A DNA stretch of 64,000 nucleotides from Streptomyces scabichelini (GTDB lineage Bacteria > Actinomycetota > Actinomycetes > Streptomycetales > Streptomycetaceae), in contig NZ_JAAKZY010000004.1 in assembly GCF_011045015.1 (NCBI RefSeq), positions 1 through 64,000 of the forward strand, written 5' to 3'. This document shows positions 26,094-34,386 of this stretch, piece after piece. Position 1 is the first letter of the stretch. Each line of letters opens with the position of its first letter. Under the pieces are notes generated by a model, which saw only the letters and a list, made by a program, of their open reading frames with translations, had not been told where the DNA came from and made no database searches. A program made the translations under genes and the position numbers.

Positions 26094-26942
26094 ATGGAAC
26101 TCGGAGTCTTCGGACTGAACGCCAAAGCGACGCTGGATCCGGCTGTCACGGCGCGGCTGGCGCGGCGCGCGGAGGAGTTGGGATACGGCTCGTGGTGGGC
26201 CGGTGAGCACGTGGTGCTGCCGAGCCCGCGCAGCCCGGACTCGCCGATGGAGCCGACGGACCCCATCCTCGATCCGCTGACGCACCTGGCCTACGTCGCG
26301 GCCGTGACCGAGCGGCTGGAACTCGGCACCGGCATCGTGATCCTGCCGCAGCGCAACCCCGTCGTCCTGGCCAAGCAGGCGGCCAGTCTGGACGTGCTCA
26401 GCGGCGGACGGCTGCTGCTCGGGGTGGCGGCCGGATTTCTGGAGCCGGAGATGACCGCCGTCGGGGTGCCGCTCAAGGACCGGGGGCGGCGCACCGACGA
26501 GTACATCGACGCGATGACGGCACTGTGGACCGAGGAACGGCCCGTCTTCGAGGGCCGCTACGCCGCGTTCCGCGACGTCGACGCGCATCCCAGGCCGGCA
26601 CGGCCCGGCGGCCCGCGGATCCTGGTCGGCGGGCACAGCCCGGCCGCGTTCCGACGCGCCGTCGCCCGCGGCCACGGCTGGATCGGCAACGGCAGTTCAC
26701 CGGAGGACCTGGCCGCCCACCTCGCCGGACTGAAGCAGGCCGCGGCCGATGTCGAGCGGCCGCCCCGGCTGGGCCGGCTCGAGATCACCTTCATGCAGGT
26801 CAACCCGGTGACCGTAGATGCCCCCGCCGCCCGGCGCTACGCCGCGCTCGGCGTCGACCGGCTGCTCGTCTATCCCCTCCCGCTGGAGAACCCGGCCGAC
26901 GTCCTCGCCTACCTCGAAGAACACGCGCGCCTACCGCGCTGA
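26094..26942 (+). CDS. LLM class F420-dependent oxidoreductase
   Basis: A 282-residue luciferase-like TIM-barrel enzyme, with LGVFGLNAKATLDPAVTARLARRAEELGYGSWWAGEH and the LELGTGIVILPQRNPVVLAKQAASLD block typical of TIGR03619-type F420 oxidoreductases. The ATG at 26094 fits the family start and follows a weak GAGAGG site; an in-frame start at 26034 overlaps the promoter and is unlikely. An MFS exporter gene follows 14 bases later, suggesting a modify-and-export unit under the divergent LysR protein. Confidence 0.87.
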   Translation: MELGVFGLNAKATLDPAVTARLARRAEELGYGSWWAGEHVVLPSPRSPDSPMEPTDPILDPLTHLAYVAAVTERLELGTGIVILPQRNPVVLAKQAASLDVLSGGRLLLGVAAGFLEPEMTAVGVPLKDRGRRTDEYIDAMTALWTEERPVFEGRYAAFRDVDAHPRPARPGGPRILVGGHSPAAFRRAVARGHGWIGNGSSPEDLAAHLAGLKQAAADVERPPRLGRLEITFMQVNPVTVDAPAARRYAALGVDRLLVYPLPLENPADVLAYLEEHARLPR

Positions 26943-26956
26943 ACCCGGAGACCTCC

Positions 26957-28372
26957 ATGACCACCCCACCCACCACCACGGCCACCACGACGGCCGCCAC
27001 CACCGTCCGGACCGAGCCGCCTTCCAAGGGCCGCCGACTGCTCGCACTCGCCCTCATCACCAGCGCGCTCGGCCTCGACATCGGCGGCCTCAACGTCATG
27101 AACGCCGCGCTGCCCGCCATCGGCGACCGCTTCCACCTAGCCGACTCCACACTGCAATGGGCCATGACCTCGTACGCCCTCGGCTTCGCCGGCTTCCTGC
27201 TCTTCGGCGGCAGGGCCGCGGACGTGCTCGGCCGCCGGTTCGTCTTCATGATCGGCGTCGCCGTCTTCGCCGCTGCCGCGCTCGCCGGAGCGCTCGCACC
27301 CGGCATGGAGGTACTGATCGCCGCCCGCGCCGTGCAGGGCATCGGAGCCGCGCTCTCCGGACCCGCGGCGCTGGCGCTGCTCGCGGAGGTCTTCCCGCCC
27401 GGCCGCGAGCGCGATCACGCGCTCGGCGTGTACGCGGCGGTCGGTGCGGCGGCGGGCAGCGGCGGCTTCGTCCTCGGCGGGCTGCTGACCGACTGGTTCG
27501 GCTGGCGCTCCGTCCTGCTGGTGCTGGCCGTCCTCGGCGCGGCGGTACTGGCCGCCGCGCCGGCGGGCCTGCCACGGGGTCGCAGGCAGAGCCAGCCGCT
27601 CGACCTCACCGGCGCCGCGGCCGTGACCGGCGGCCTGGTTCTCACGGTCTTCGGGGTGACCCGGCTGAGCCAGGAGGGCTGGTCGGACCCGGCGGCACTG
27701 ACCGCGCTCGCCGTGGCCTTCGTGCTGCTCGCGGCCTTCGTCGCCTGGGAGCGGCGGACCCGGTTGCCGCTGCTGCCACTCACGCTCTTCCGCTCCGCCC
27801 CCGTCCGGGCGGGCACGCTGGCCGCGTTCCTCAACCACACGGCGGCAGTGGGCCTGCAGTTCTTCGCGCCCCTCTACTTCCAGGACATGCTGGGCTACTC
27901 CCCCGTCGCATCCGGCTTCGCCGTACTGCCCCTGTCGCTCGCGGTCTTCGTCACCGCGAACTTCTTCACCGGCCGCCTGCTGGGCCGGTGGGGCCTCAAG
28001 CCTCTCCTGGTCACGGGCCTCGTGCTGCTCGGCGCGGGCAGCGCCCTGTGGATGACGACGACGGAACACAGCCCGTACTGGCTGACGATGCTGCCGGGAC
28101 TGCTCGTCATGGGGGTCGGCACGGGCCTCACCTTCCCCGCGATGACGGCGGCCGCCCTGACCGGTGTGGCGCCCGAGCAGCACGGCGTGGCCGGAGCGGT
28201 GAACGTCACCGCCCAGCAGATCGGCGCGAGCGTGGGCGTCGCGGCCCTGGTCGCGGCGAGTACGGCGGCTTCGGGCACGCTGGCCGGCTACCACCTGGCC
28301 TATCTGGCCGCGGCAATCGCCTGCGGCATCGCGGCAGCGGCAGTCGCAGCCAGCCGGCTGCGGACGAGCTGA
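26957..28372 (+). CDS. MFS transporter, DHA2 (EmrB/QacA-like, 14 helices)
   Basis: A 471-residue drug:proton antiporter-type protein. Motifs: LGLDIGGLNVMNAALPAIG (helix 1, motif D1), GGRAADVLGRRFVF (motif A), RAVQGIGAALSGPAALALL (motif B/C) and repeated pairs of helices to the end. The ATG at 26957 follows GGAGACCTCC. It is coupled to the F420-type oxidoreductase 14 bases upstream. The substrate is unknown. Confidence 0.88.
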   Translation: MTTPPTTTATTTAATTVRTEPPSKGRRLLALALITSALGLDIGGLNVMNAALPAIGDRFHLADSTLQWAMTSYALGFAGFLLFGGRAADVLGRRFVFMIGVAVFAAAALAGALAPGMEVLIAARAVQGIGAALSGPAALALLAEVFPPGRERDHALGVYAAVGAAAGSGGFVLGGLLTDWFGWRSVLLVLAVLGAAVLAAAPAGLPRGRRQSQPLDLTGAAAVTGGLVLTVFGVTRLSQEGWSDPAALTALAVAFVLLAAFVAWERRTRLPLLPLTLFRSAPVRAGTLAAFLNHTAAVGLQFFAPLYFQDMLGYSPVASGFAVLPLSLAVFVTANFFTGRLLGRWGLKPLLVTGLVLLGAGSALWMTTTEHSPYWLTMLPGLLVMGVGTGLTFPAMTAAALTGVAPEQHGVAGAVNVTAQQIGASVGVAALVAASTAASGTLAGYHLAYLAAAIACGIAAAAVAASRLRTS

Positions 28373-28524
28373 CCCCGCCCGACAGCCGCGGGCCAAAACG
28401 CCGGAAAAAAATCATGGTTTAGGGGGTTTCATGTGGTATTGGCCGGGCTAGAATGAAAGCAGCCTGCGGGACGAGCGAGGGAGTTCGACCGGAAGTAGCC
28501 GACTTAAGCGTGAAGCTTCGGTTT

Positions 28525-28630
28525 CCGCTTGGGCCGACAGCGACCGGCCGGGCTGAGAGGTCAGAAGGTCGAGAGACCGGATGGCGACCCCTGGAACCTG
28601 ATCCGGGTAATGCCGGCGCAGGGAGCCCGT
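28525..28630 (+). ncRNA. TPP riboswitch (THI element)
   Basis: The two signature blocks are present in order: GGCTGAGAGG (28551-28560) and GAACCTGATCCGGGTAATGC followed by CGGCGCAGGGA (ending 28624), with a P3-like GGTC...GACC stem between them. Spacing fits a normal aptamer. The 5' block that is usually GGGGTGCC is here TTGGGCC, somewhat divergent. It reads on the plus strand, 105 bases upstream of a luciferase-like oxidoreductase gene, so that gene should respond to thiamine pyrophosphate. Confidence 0.9.
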
Positions 28631-28636
28631 CTCGCA

Positions 28637-28698
28637 GGTCTTTCGTGTGCCACGAACCTTGGGTCTTTTTGTGTGCCACGGTCTTTCGTGCGCGACAC
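28637..28698 (+). repeat. Three imperfect direct repeats in the riboswitch expression platform
   Basis: GGTCTTTCGTGTGCCACG (28637), GGTCTTTTTGTGTGCCACG (28662) and GGTCTTTCGTGCGCGACAC (28680). The first forms the hairpin TTCGTG-TGC-CACGAA, followed 9 bases later by TCTTTTT, a possible terminator. Competing repeats could provide the alternative structures. Confidence 0.5.
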
Positions 28699-28734
28699 AC
28701 CACCCGTGGACAGCGCGGTACTACGGTGAAATCC

Positions 28735-29691
28735 ATGGATGTCAGCGTGGTCGCCGCAGCACGTGAGGACGACAGTCCGGCGGATGAGCCCCTACGTATC
28801 GCGATGGTGGCCGATCGCCTCGGATACCGCGAGGTGTGGGTCGGCGAGGGACCCACATGGGACGCGTTCGTACTCGCGACGACGATCGGTCTTGCCACCG
28901 ATCACGTCGCGCTGGCCGTCGGCCCCGTACCCGTCCACGTCCGTGACCCGATGACCGTCGTGCGGGGCGCCGCATCAGTCGCTGCCGTCATCAGCCGCCC
29001 GGTCGGCGTGGCCCTCGGAGCCTCCAGCGTCCGGGTGGTCGAAGGCGTGCACGGCCGGTCGCGCGCCCGTGCCGCCACCGTTCTGGCCGAGAGCGCCCAG
29101 GCCGTGCGGAATCTCATGGACAGCGTGCCGGGTGACGAGATCGCGCCCGGCAGCGGCTTCCGACGGCGGCTGCCGCCGCCCGGAGGAACGCTGACGGTCG
29201 CGGCGTTCGGCGACCGGGCCATCGCCGTCGCGGCGGAGCACGCCGACCGGATGGTGCTCGACGTGGTCTCCCCCGAGCAGGTCGGCGAACTCCACGCCAA
29301 GCTGGACACCGCGGCGAAACGAGCGGGCCGTACATCGCCGCCCCGGCTGGCCGCCTGGCTGCCGGCAGCCGTGGACCCGACGCCCGAATCCCGCACCCAG
29401 ATTCTGCGCAGCCTCGTCGGCTACCTGACAGTCCGCGGCTACAGCGACATGTTCACCGCGGCCGGGTTCGGCGAAGCCGTGGAGCTGGCCCGTACGGGCG
29501 CCGCCCCCGAGACCTTGCTGGCCGCGCTGCCGCCGGAAGCGGCCACCACGGTAGGCCTGGTCGGGGATGCCGACGCTGTCCGGTCACGGATGGACGCCTA
29601 CGCGGCGGCCGGCCTTGACGAGGTCGCGCTCGTCCCCGCGACGAGTGGCGATCCCGGGGGCCAGCGGACGCTGACGGCGCTGGCGACATGA
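28735..29691 (+). CDS. Luciferase-like (LLM class) flavin/F420 oxidoreductase under TPP riboswitch
   Basis: A 318-residue member of the bacterial luciferase family: DVSVVAAAREDDSPADEPLRIAMVADRLGYREVWVGEG, GLATDHVALAVGPVPVHVRDPMTVVRGAASVA, and a C-terminal VGLVGDADAVRSRMDAYAAAGLDEVALVP. These TIM-barrel enzymes use reduced FMN or F420 to oxidise or reduce varied small molecules. The ATG at 28735 is the only sensible start; the frame continues upstream through the riboswitch. Because the riboswitch governs it, a role in thiamine synthesis, precursor salvage or thiamine breakdown is inferred. Confidence 0.82.
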   Translation: MDVSVVAAAREDDSPADEPLRIAMVADRLGYREVWVGEGPTWDAFVLATTIGLATDHVALAVGPVPVHVRDPMTVVRGAASVAAVISRPVGVALGASSVRVVEGVHGRSRARAATVLAESAQAVRNLMDSVPGDEIAPGSGFRRRLPPPGGTLTVAAFGDRAIAVAAEHADRMVLDVVSPEQVGELHAKLDTAAKRAGRTSPPRLAAWLPAAVDPTPESRTQILRSLVGYLTVRGYSDMFTAAGFGEAVELARTGAAPETLLAALPPEAATTVGLVGDADAVRSRMDAYAAAGLDEVALVPATSGDPGGQRTLTALAT

Positions 29692-29746
29692 CGGTCGCGT
29701 GCACCGAAATGCGCTGATGTACGTCGCCGGGGCGGGCCACGGTCAC

Positions 29747-29766
29747 GTCCGGTCCTGGGTCCGGAC
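29747..29766. terminator. Short hairpin between convergent genes
   Basis: GTCCGG-N8-CCGGAC lies between the luciferase-like gene and the convergent galactanase gene; with flanking CAC/GTG it could end both transcripts. Weak. Confidence 0.35.
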
Positions 29767-29801
29767 AGCGTGACTCCGTTCGCCTCTCCCCCGGCAGCGC
29801 C

Positions 29802-31274
29802 TCACACCGCCACGCCGTCCACCTGCAACGTCTGCACCGCTCCCGCGCCGAACGGCACCCGCAGTTGCTTGCCGCTGAGGTACGTGTCCGCGCGTTCGGT
29901 GTACAGGTCGCCGCCCCCGGAGGTGACCGTGTTCCATCGGCGGACCAGGCCGCCCGTGCCGCCGGTCACCGTGCCGAAACGGGAGAGGTCGAACGTGAGG
30001 GTCTGGGCCGCGCCCGTGTTGACGGCCACGATGACCAGGCGTCGGGCCGCCGTGTCCAGGGCGGCCACCGCGTAGCCGACGCCGGTGTCCAGGATCGTCA
30101 TCCCCGGGCGGATGTGCCGGCTGAACTGGGCCATCACGTAGTACTTGGTCTGGACGGCGCCGGCCTGGAGGGTGCTCGCGTCGTAGGCGATCATCGCCCA
30201 GCCGGCGGAGGGGTCCATGACCTGCCAGTAGCACCAGGCCGTGGGGTGCAGCCAGCGGAAGTCCAGGCACAGGTTGCTCGCCATGGTGAGGCCGGTGCCG
30301 TCTTTGTCGCCGTACTCGGAGTTCCACAGCTGCTTGCGCGCCGTGGTGACGACATCGGTGTAGAGGAGGTCGCGACGGCCGCCGGATCCCTGGTAGCCGT
30401 GCACGTTGAAGCGGTCGACCAAGGCCTTGGTCGACGAGCTGAACGAGTTCCACGTCGTACGCGCCAGGTCGTAGCTGGTCTCGTCGGACGCGGAGATCCG
30501 CGTGCCGGTCAGGCCTCGCTTGTCGAGTTCGCTGCGCAGGAGCGGGAGGACGGCCGACTGGACGGAGGCGTCCATGTGACAGCCCTCCTGCGTGCCGGTG
30601 GCCGTCCACCAGTCGGACGAGGGCTCGTTGAAGGGATCTACCGTCGCGAAGTTCACTCCCCAGTTGTTCTTCGCGTACAGGGCGACGGCCGCCAGGTGGG
30701 AGGCATGCTGGCGGTGGTTCCAGGACTGGAGGTTGTTGCCGCCGCCGGATGCGCCCGAGGGATTGTGGTTGAGGCACATCCACCACATGGGCGAGTTGGC
30801 GAACAGCTCGCTGACCGCGCCCCGCCCGGTCGCCTTGACGAGCGCGGCGCGCTGGGCGGCGTCCGCGGACCACTTCCAGGCGGAGGAGGCCGGATCCTCG
30901 TTGTTCCAGTCCTGCCAGAAGCCCTCGATCTGCTTGAAGCGCGGGATGTTGGGCGAGGCCACCATGCTCTCGCCGCCCACACTGTTCCAGCTGCACGCGC
31001 CGAGGTTGTAGCGGGCGATGTTCAGGCCCAGACCCGGCAGCGTTCTGCCGTTGTAGGCAACGGACTTGGTGGTGAAGAAGATGTCGGCGAAGTCGTCGCG
31101 CGCCCCGAAGACATTGGCCCACCAGGCCAGGGATGTGCCCCAGCCGTCCCAACGCCCGTACGTCGTACCGGGGTTGACCGCGATGGTCGCGTCTGCCCGT
31201 GCGGTGCCCGTCGCCAGGGCACTGCCGAGAAACGTACCGCCCGCCGCAGCCAGTAGTGCCCTGCGTCTGATCAT
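29802..31274 (-). CDS. Secreted GH30-like endo-beta-1,6-galactanase
   Basis: A 490-residue exported glycoside hydrolase. Tat-type signal (MIRRRALLAAAGGTFLGSALATG, cleavage near ARA|DA). The catalytic barrel has WDGWGTSLAWWANVFG, acid/base Glu217 in VDPFNEPSSDWW and nucleophile Glu320 in LWNSEYGDKDG, followed by a beta-sandwich. This matches Streptomyces exo/endo-beta-1,6-galactanases of family GH30, which attack arabinogalactan side chains. The ATG at 31274 has GGGAGGGG upstream. A LacI-type operator lies 80 bases before it. Confidence 0.85.
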   Translation of the reverse strand: MIRRRALLAAAGGTFLGSALATGTARADATIAVNPGTTYGRWDGWGTSLAWWANVFGARDDFADIFFTTKSVAYNGRTLPGLGLNIARYNLGACSWNSVGGESMVASPNIPRFKQIEGFWQDWNNEDPASSAWKWSADAAQRAALVKATGRGAVSELFANSPMWWMCLNHNPSGASGGGNNLQSWNHRQHASHLAAVALYAKNNWGVNFATVDPFNEPSSDWWTATGTQEGCHMDASVQSAVLPLLRSELDKRGLTGTRISASDETSYDLARTTWNSFSSSTKALVDRFNVHGYQGSGGRRDLLYTDVVTTARKQLWNSEYGDKDGTGLTMASNLCLDFRWLHPTAWCYWQVMDPSAGWAMIAYDASTLQAGAVQTKYYVMAQFSRHIRPGMTILDTGVGYAVAALDTAARRLVIVAVNTGAAQTLTFDLSRFGTVTGGTGGLVRRWNTVTSGGGDLYTERADTYLSGKQLRVPFGAGAVQTLQVDGVAV

Positions 31275-31352
31275 GGGAAAGCCCCTCCCTGTCGCGCTCA
31301 TGCCACGCGTCTGCTGAAGGATGGGGCGCGGCCTCAGGGCTTGTCGAGAGGT

Positions 31353-32069
31353 ATGACAGCGCTTTCTATGGCGAGCAGGTCACCCGGCAGGCGACCCGAC
31401 ATCGCCTACGTCGGCCGCTGGGACACCGGTTCAGGCACCGCCGCCACCCCCAACTGGGCCGGCACCTACCTGCATGCGGGCGTACGCGGAACGGTCGACC
31501 TCACGCCCCAGCCACTGCCCGGCACCCACACGCTGCGGATCTCCTACCGCTCCGGCGACACCGTCTTCCAGGGCCTGGTCCTGGACTCCGGTGCGCGCAC
31601 GGTCAGTCCGGCCATGCCCTCCGGGCTGATCGAGTTCGTCGGGGACTCCATCACCGCCGGCGCCCTCACCGACCGGCTGGCACTCGACTCGTACGCCCGG
31701 AAGACCGGCGAGCGGCTGGGCATGCGGCACACCCGGATCGCCCGCGCCAGCTACTGCCTCGTCACTCAGTCCGGGTGCACCGGACTGCGCGGTCAGTCGG
31801 CGTACGGCAGCCTGCTGCGCAAGGTCCGTGCCGCCTGTCCGCAGGCGTGGATCTTGGCGCTGGAGACCTTTCGCGGACGGTTCGTCCCGCAGACCGAGGC
31901 GGCCGTGAAGGCGGCCGTCGACGGCGGCGACTCCCGGGCCTCCTTCGTCGATACGACGGGCTGGCTGGGCTCGGGCGACCTCACGGACTCGGTGCATCCC
32001 AACGACCAGGGTCACCGCGCGATCGCCGACCGCCTCGCACCGGTCATCGCGGCGAGAATCGGCGGCTGA
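31353..32069 (+). pseudogene. SGNH/GDSL (CE2-like) esterase with internal deletions
   Basis: The frame aligns in order with secreted Streptomyces carbohydrate esterases (YVGRWDTGSG, FVGDSITAG with the catalytic Ser, DSVHPND with Asp/His) but lacks three parts: the signal peptide; about 30 residues of the N-terminal jelly roll (LHAG jumps to VRGTVDL); and about 40 residues after CTGLRGQ, which in relatives include the GTND oxyanion motif. All losses are in frame, so a ~239-residue product could still be made, but it should be inactive and not secreted. No ribosome site is evident at 31353. Confidence 0.65.
31354..31367. promoter_or_regulatory. LacI-family-type operator
   Basis: TGACAGCGCTTTCT is close to the palindrome TGAAAGCGCTTTCA recognised by LacI-family sugar repressors. 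It lies 80 bases upstream of the galactanase start and overlaps the 5' end of the decayed esterase frame. Confidence 0.55.
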
Positions 32070-32132
32070 CCGCAAGAGCGGGAACAAGGAGGGCCAGGTC
32101 ACAGCGATTTCGCCACCCGTTCCAAAGGATGG

Positions 32133-32157
32133 GCAGGGCGTTGCAAAAACGCCCTGC
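32133..32157. terminator. Hairpin before terC
   Basis: GCAGGGCGTT-GCAAA-AACGCCCTGC, a perfect 10-bp stem. It probably ends upstream transcription; alternatively it belongs to the terC leader. Confidence 0.6.
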
Positions 32158-32160
32158 TGA

Positions 32161-32175
32161 TGAGAATGATTCTCA
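32161..32175. promoter_or_regulatory. Perfect 7-1-7 Fur/Zur-type box upstream of terC
   Basis: TGAGAATGATTCTCA is a perfect palindrome of the form used by Fur-family metalloregulators and close to the streptomycete Zur consensus TGAAAATGATTTTCA. It ends 20 bases before the terC start codon, where it would block promoter clearance or ribosome loading. Confidence 0.7.
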
Positions 32176-32195
32176 CATCGGTCTCCGGAGGAACA

Positions 32196-33182
32196 GTGGA
32201 CGTAACTTTCAGTACCTGGGTGCTGACCATCGCAGCCCTGTGTGCACTCATCGCCGTGGATTTCTTCATCGGACGCAAGCCGCACGAGGTGTCCATCAAA
32301 GAGGCCGGCATCTGGTCAGCCGTGTGGATCGCCCTGGCCATGTCCTTCGGGCTCGGTCTGGCGGCGTTCGGCGGCGGTCAGCCGGCCGGTGAGTTCTTCG
32401 CGGGATTCATCACCGAGAAGTCGCTCAGCGTCGACAATCTCTTCGTCTTCGTCCTGATCATGGCGAAGTTCTCGGTGCCGTCCCAGTACCAGCAGCGGGT
32501 ACTGATGGTCGGCGTCCTGGTGGCGCTGGTGCTGCGTACGATCTTCATCGCGGCCGGCGCGGCGATCATCTCGACCTTCTCCTGGGTCTTCTACCTCTTC
32601 GGCGCGTTCCTGATCTGGACCGCCTGGAAGCTCGTCCAGGACGCCCGCCACGACCAGCACGACGAGGAGTACGAGGAGAACAAGCTGCTCAAGGCCGCGG
32701 AGAAGCGGTTCGGCGTCGCCGACCGCTACCACGGCACCAAGCTGTTCATCGTGGAGAACGGCAAGCGTGTGATGACCCCGATGATGGTCGTCATGCTGGC
32801 GATCGGCTCCACGGACGTGCTGTTCGCGCTGGACTCGATCCCCGCGATCTACGGTCTGACCGAGGACCCGTACATCGTCTTCACCGCCAACGCCTTCGCG
32901 CTGATGGGCCTGCGCCAGCTGTACTTCCTCATCGGCGGCCTGCTCAAGAGGCTGGTCCACCTGAGCTACGGCCTGTCGATCATCCTCGGTTTCATCGGCG
33001 TCAAGCTCGTGCTGCACGCGCTGCACGAGTCCGGCGTCCACGTGCCCGAGATATCCATCCCGTTCTCGCTCGGCTTCATCGTCCTGGTGCTCGCCGTGAC
33101 GACCGTGACGAGCCTGCGCGCCTCGAAGAAGCAGGAGCTGAAGGAGGAAGCGGAGCAGGAGTCGGCGCAGCGCCCCGGATAG
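32196..33182 (+). CDS. TerC family integral membrane protein
   Basis: A 328-residue TerC/Alx-type protein with 7-8 membrane helices. Conserved acidic pairs within helices are present (EKSLSVDNLFVFVLIM and STDVLFALDSIPAIYG), the probable metal path. The family links to tellurite resistance, manganese efflux and metallation of secreted proteins. The GTG at 32196 with GGAGGA upstream is preferred over the in-frame ATG at 32160, which lies inside the operator region. The charged C-terminus (KKQELKEEAEQES) is cytoplasmic. The Fur/Zur-type box suggests metal-dependent control. Confidence 0.9.
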   Translation: MDVTFSTWVLTIAALCALIAVDFFIGRKPHEVSIKEAGIWSAVWIALAMSFGLGLAAFGGGQPAGEFFAGFITEKSLSVDNLFVFVLIMAKFSVPSQYQQRVLMVGVLVALVLRTIFIAAGAAIISTFSWVFYLFGAFLIWTAWKLVQDARHDQHDEEYEENKLLKAAEKRFGVADRYHGTKLFIVENGKRVMTPMMVVMLAIGSTDVLFALDSIPAIYGLTEDPYIVFTANAFALMGLRQLYFLIGGLLKRLVHLSYGLSIILGFIGVKLVLHALHESGVHVPEISIPFSLGFIVLVLAVTTVTSLRASKKQELKEEAEQESAQRPG

Positions 33183-33337
33183 GGTGGGAGCAGGCCGTGA
33201 CTGGCGTGTCGGGAAGGGCGTAACCATCGGGGAGCGGCCTCGTCGCACCGACGTCGTGCCGCGCGCCTGGGCTTCTTGGGATCGAGAAGGAAACCCTGGA
33301 GGCGCCCACCAAGGTTCGGCACCTGAATTCCTCGCCC

Positions 33338-33450
33338 GTGGACACAGATCGACCCTTGCTGGTCGGGATCGTCAACGTCACCGCGGACTCGTTCTCGGAC
33401 GGCGGCAGGTTCCTGGCCGCCGAGGACGCGTTGGCACATGCCCGGCAGCT
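33338..33450 (+). pseudogene. Dihydropteroate synthase (FolP) N-terminal fragment
   Basis: The first ~37 residues, DRPLLVGIVNVTADSFSDGG and RFLAAEDALAHARQL, are the unmistakable N-terminus of dihydropteroate synthase. Sequence relatedness stops at about 33450, where the frame becomes antisense to the SDR gene's 3' flank. Some 240 residues are missing, so it cannot function. The GTG-type start at 33338 follows CACCTGAATTCC without a good ribosome site. Confidence 0.75.
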
Positions 33451-33547
33451 GCCAGTCTGGGCGTGCTGTGCGGATGCTCGTGTCGGCCAGGCGGAATGCC
33501 GCGGGCGACGACTCGCCCGCGACAGGTCGGGACTCCGCGTGGCGGGG

Positions 33548-34294
33548 TCAGAACTGGTTCTCGCCGCCGTTGACGTGCAGGGTGGTGCCGAGCATGAAGC
33601 TGCTGTCTGCGGAGGCGAGGAAGGCCACCGCGGCGGCGACCTCCTCCGGGCGTCCCATCCGGCCGATCGGCACTCCCGCCGCGAGTTCCGCCTTGACGGC
33701 GGCCGCGTTCTCCTCGCCGATGGCTATGTCGACTCCGGGGGTGTCGATCGCGCCCGGCGCGACCGTGTTGACCCGGATGTCCCTGCCTTTCAGCTCGTTG
33801 GCCCAGGTCCTCGCGAGGGACCGGATCGCGGCCTTCGACGCCGCGTACAGGCCGAAGGCGTCCCGGCCGTCGTCGGCGCGGATGGAATCGTTGAAGATCA
33901 CCGAAGCGCCGTCGTTGAGCAGCGGCAGCGCCTTCTGCACGGTGAGCAGTGTGCCCCGGACGTTGACGCCGAAGATCTGGTCGAACTGTTCCCCGGTGGC
34001 CTGCGCCAACGGTGCGAGCGTGGCCATGCCCGCATTGGCGAAGAGCACGTCCAGGCCTCGGCCGCGGTCACGGATCGCGTCGTACAGCCGGTCCAGGTCG
34101 GTCGGCTCGGATATGTCGCCCGGCACCGCGGTGACCGCGGAACCGATCGACTCGATGGCCCTGTCGAGCGCGTCCTTGCGCCGGCCGGTGATGAACACAT
34201 GGGCGCCCTCGGACGCCAGCCGCGCGGCGGTGGCCAGGCCGATTCCTGTGCTGCCGCCGGTGACGACGGCGGTCTTGCCTTCCAGCTGTCCCAT
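33548..34294 (-). CDS. SDR family oxidoreductase
   Basis: A 248-residue short-chain dehydrogenase. Cofactor motif TGGSTGIG, NAG motif LFANAG, catalytic Ser in FNDSIRADDG and Tyr/Lys in YAASKAA are all present; the end LHVNGGENQF is typical. It is divergent from a TetR gene, and the 92-base gap carries a long inverted repeat. In such pairs the TetR protein represses the SDR; here the TetR gene is broken, so the SDR may be constitutive. Substrate unknown. Confidence 0.9.
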   Translation of the reverse strand: MGQLEGKTAVVTGGSTGIGLATAARLASEGAHVFITGRRKDALDRAIESIGSAVTAVPGDISEPTDLDRLYDAIRDRGRGLDVLFANAGMATLAPLAQATGEQFDQIFGVNVRGTLLTVQKALPLLNDGASVIFNDSIRADDGRDAFGLYAASKAAIRSLARTWANELKGRDIRVNTVAPGAIDTPGVDIAIGEENAAAVKAELAAGVPIGRMGRPEEVAAAVAFLASADSSFMLGTTLHVNGGENQF

Positions 34295-34317
34295 TGCTTG
34301 AACTCCCGAAACTTAGA

Positions 34318-34365
34318 TACCGATCGGTGCAGAATGGAACCGTAGCACTTCTGCACCGATCGGTA
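34318..34365. promoter_or_regulatory. Paired TetR operators in divergent promoter
   Basis: Perfect 17-base inverted arms (34318-34334 and 34349-34365) separated by 14 bases. Each arm contains the palindrome ACCGATCGGT, the usual form of a TetR-family site. Confidence 0.8.
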
Positions 34366-34386
34366 CCGAGAGGGTAGGGCGGGGCC

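Noticed and set aside
28453..28734. Coding extension of the luciferase-like gene through the riboswitch
   Set aside because: The frame is open by chance; the region is a structured leader, and the protein family starts at 28735.
33338..34345. 335-codon plus-strand frame beginning with the FolP-like start
   Set aside because: After ~37 residues it is antisense to the SDR gene; only the first part is real homology.
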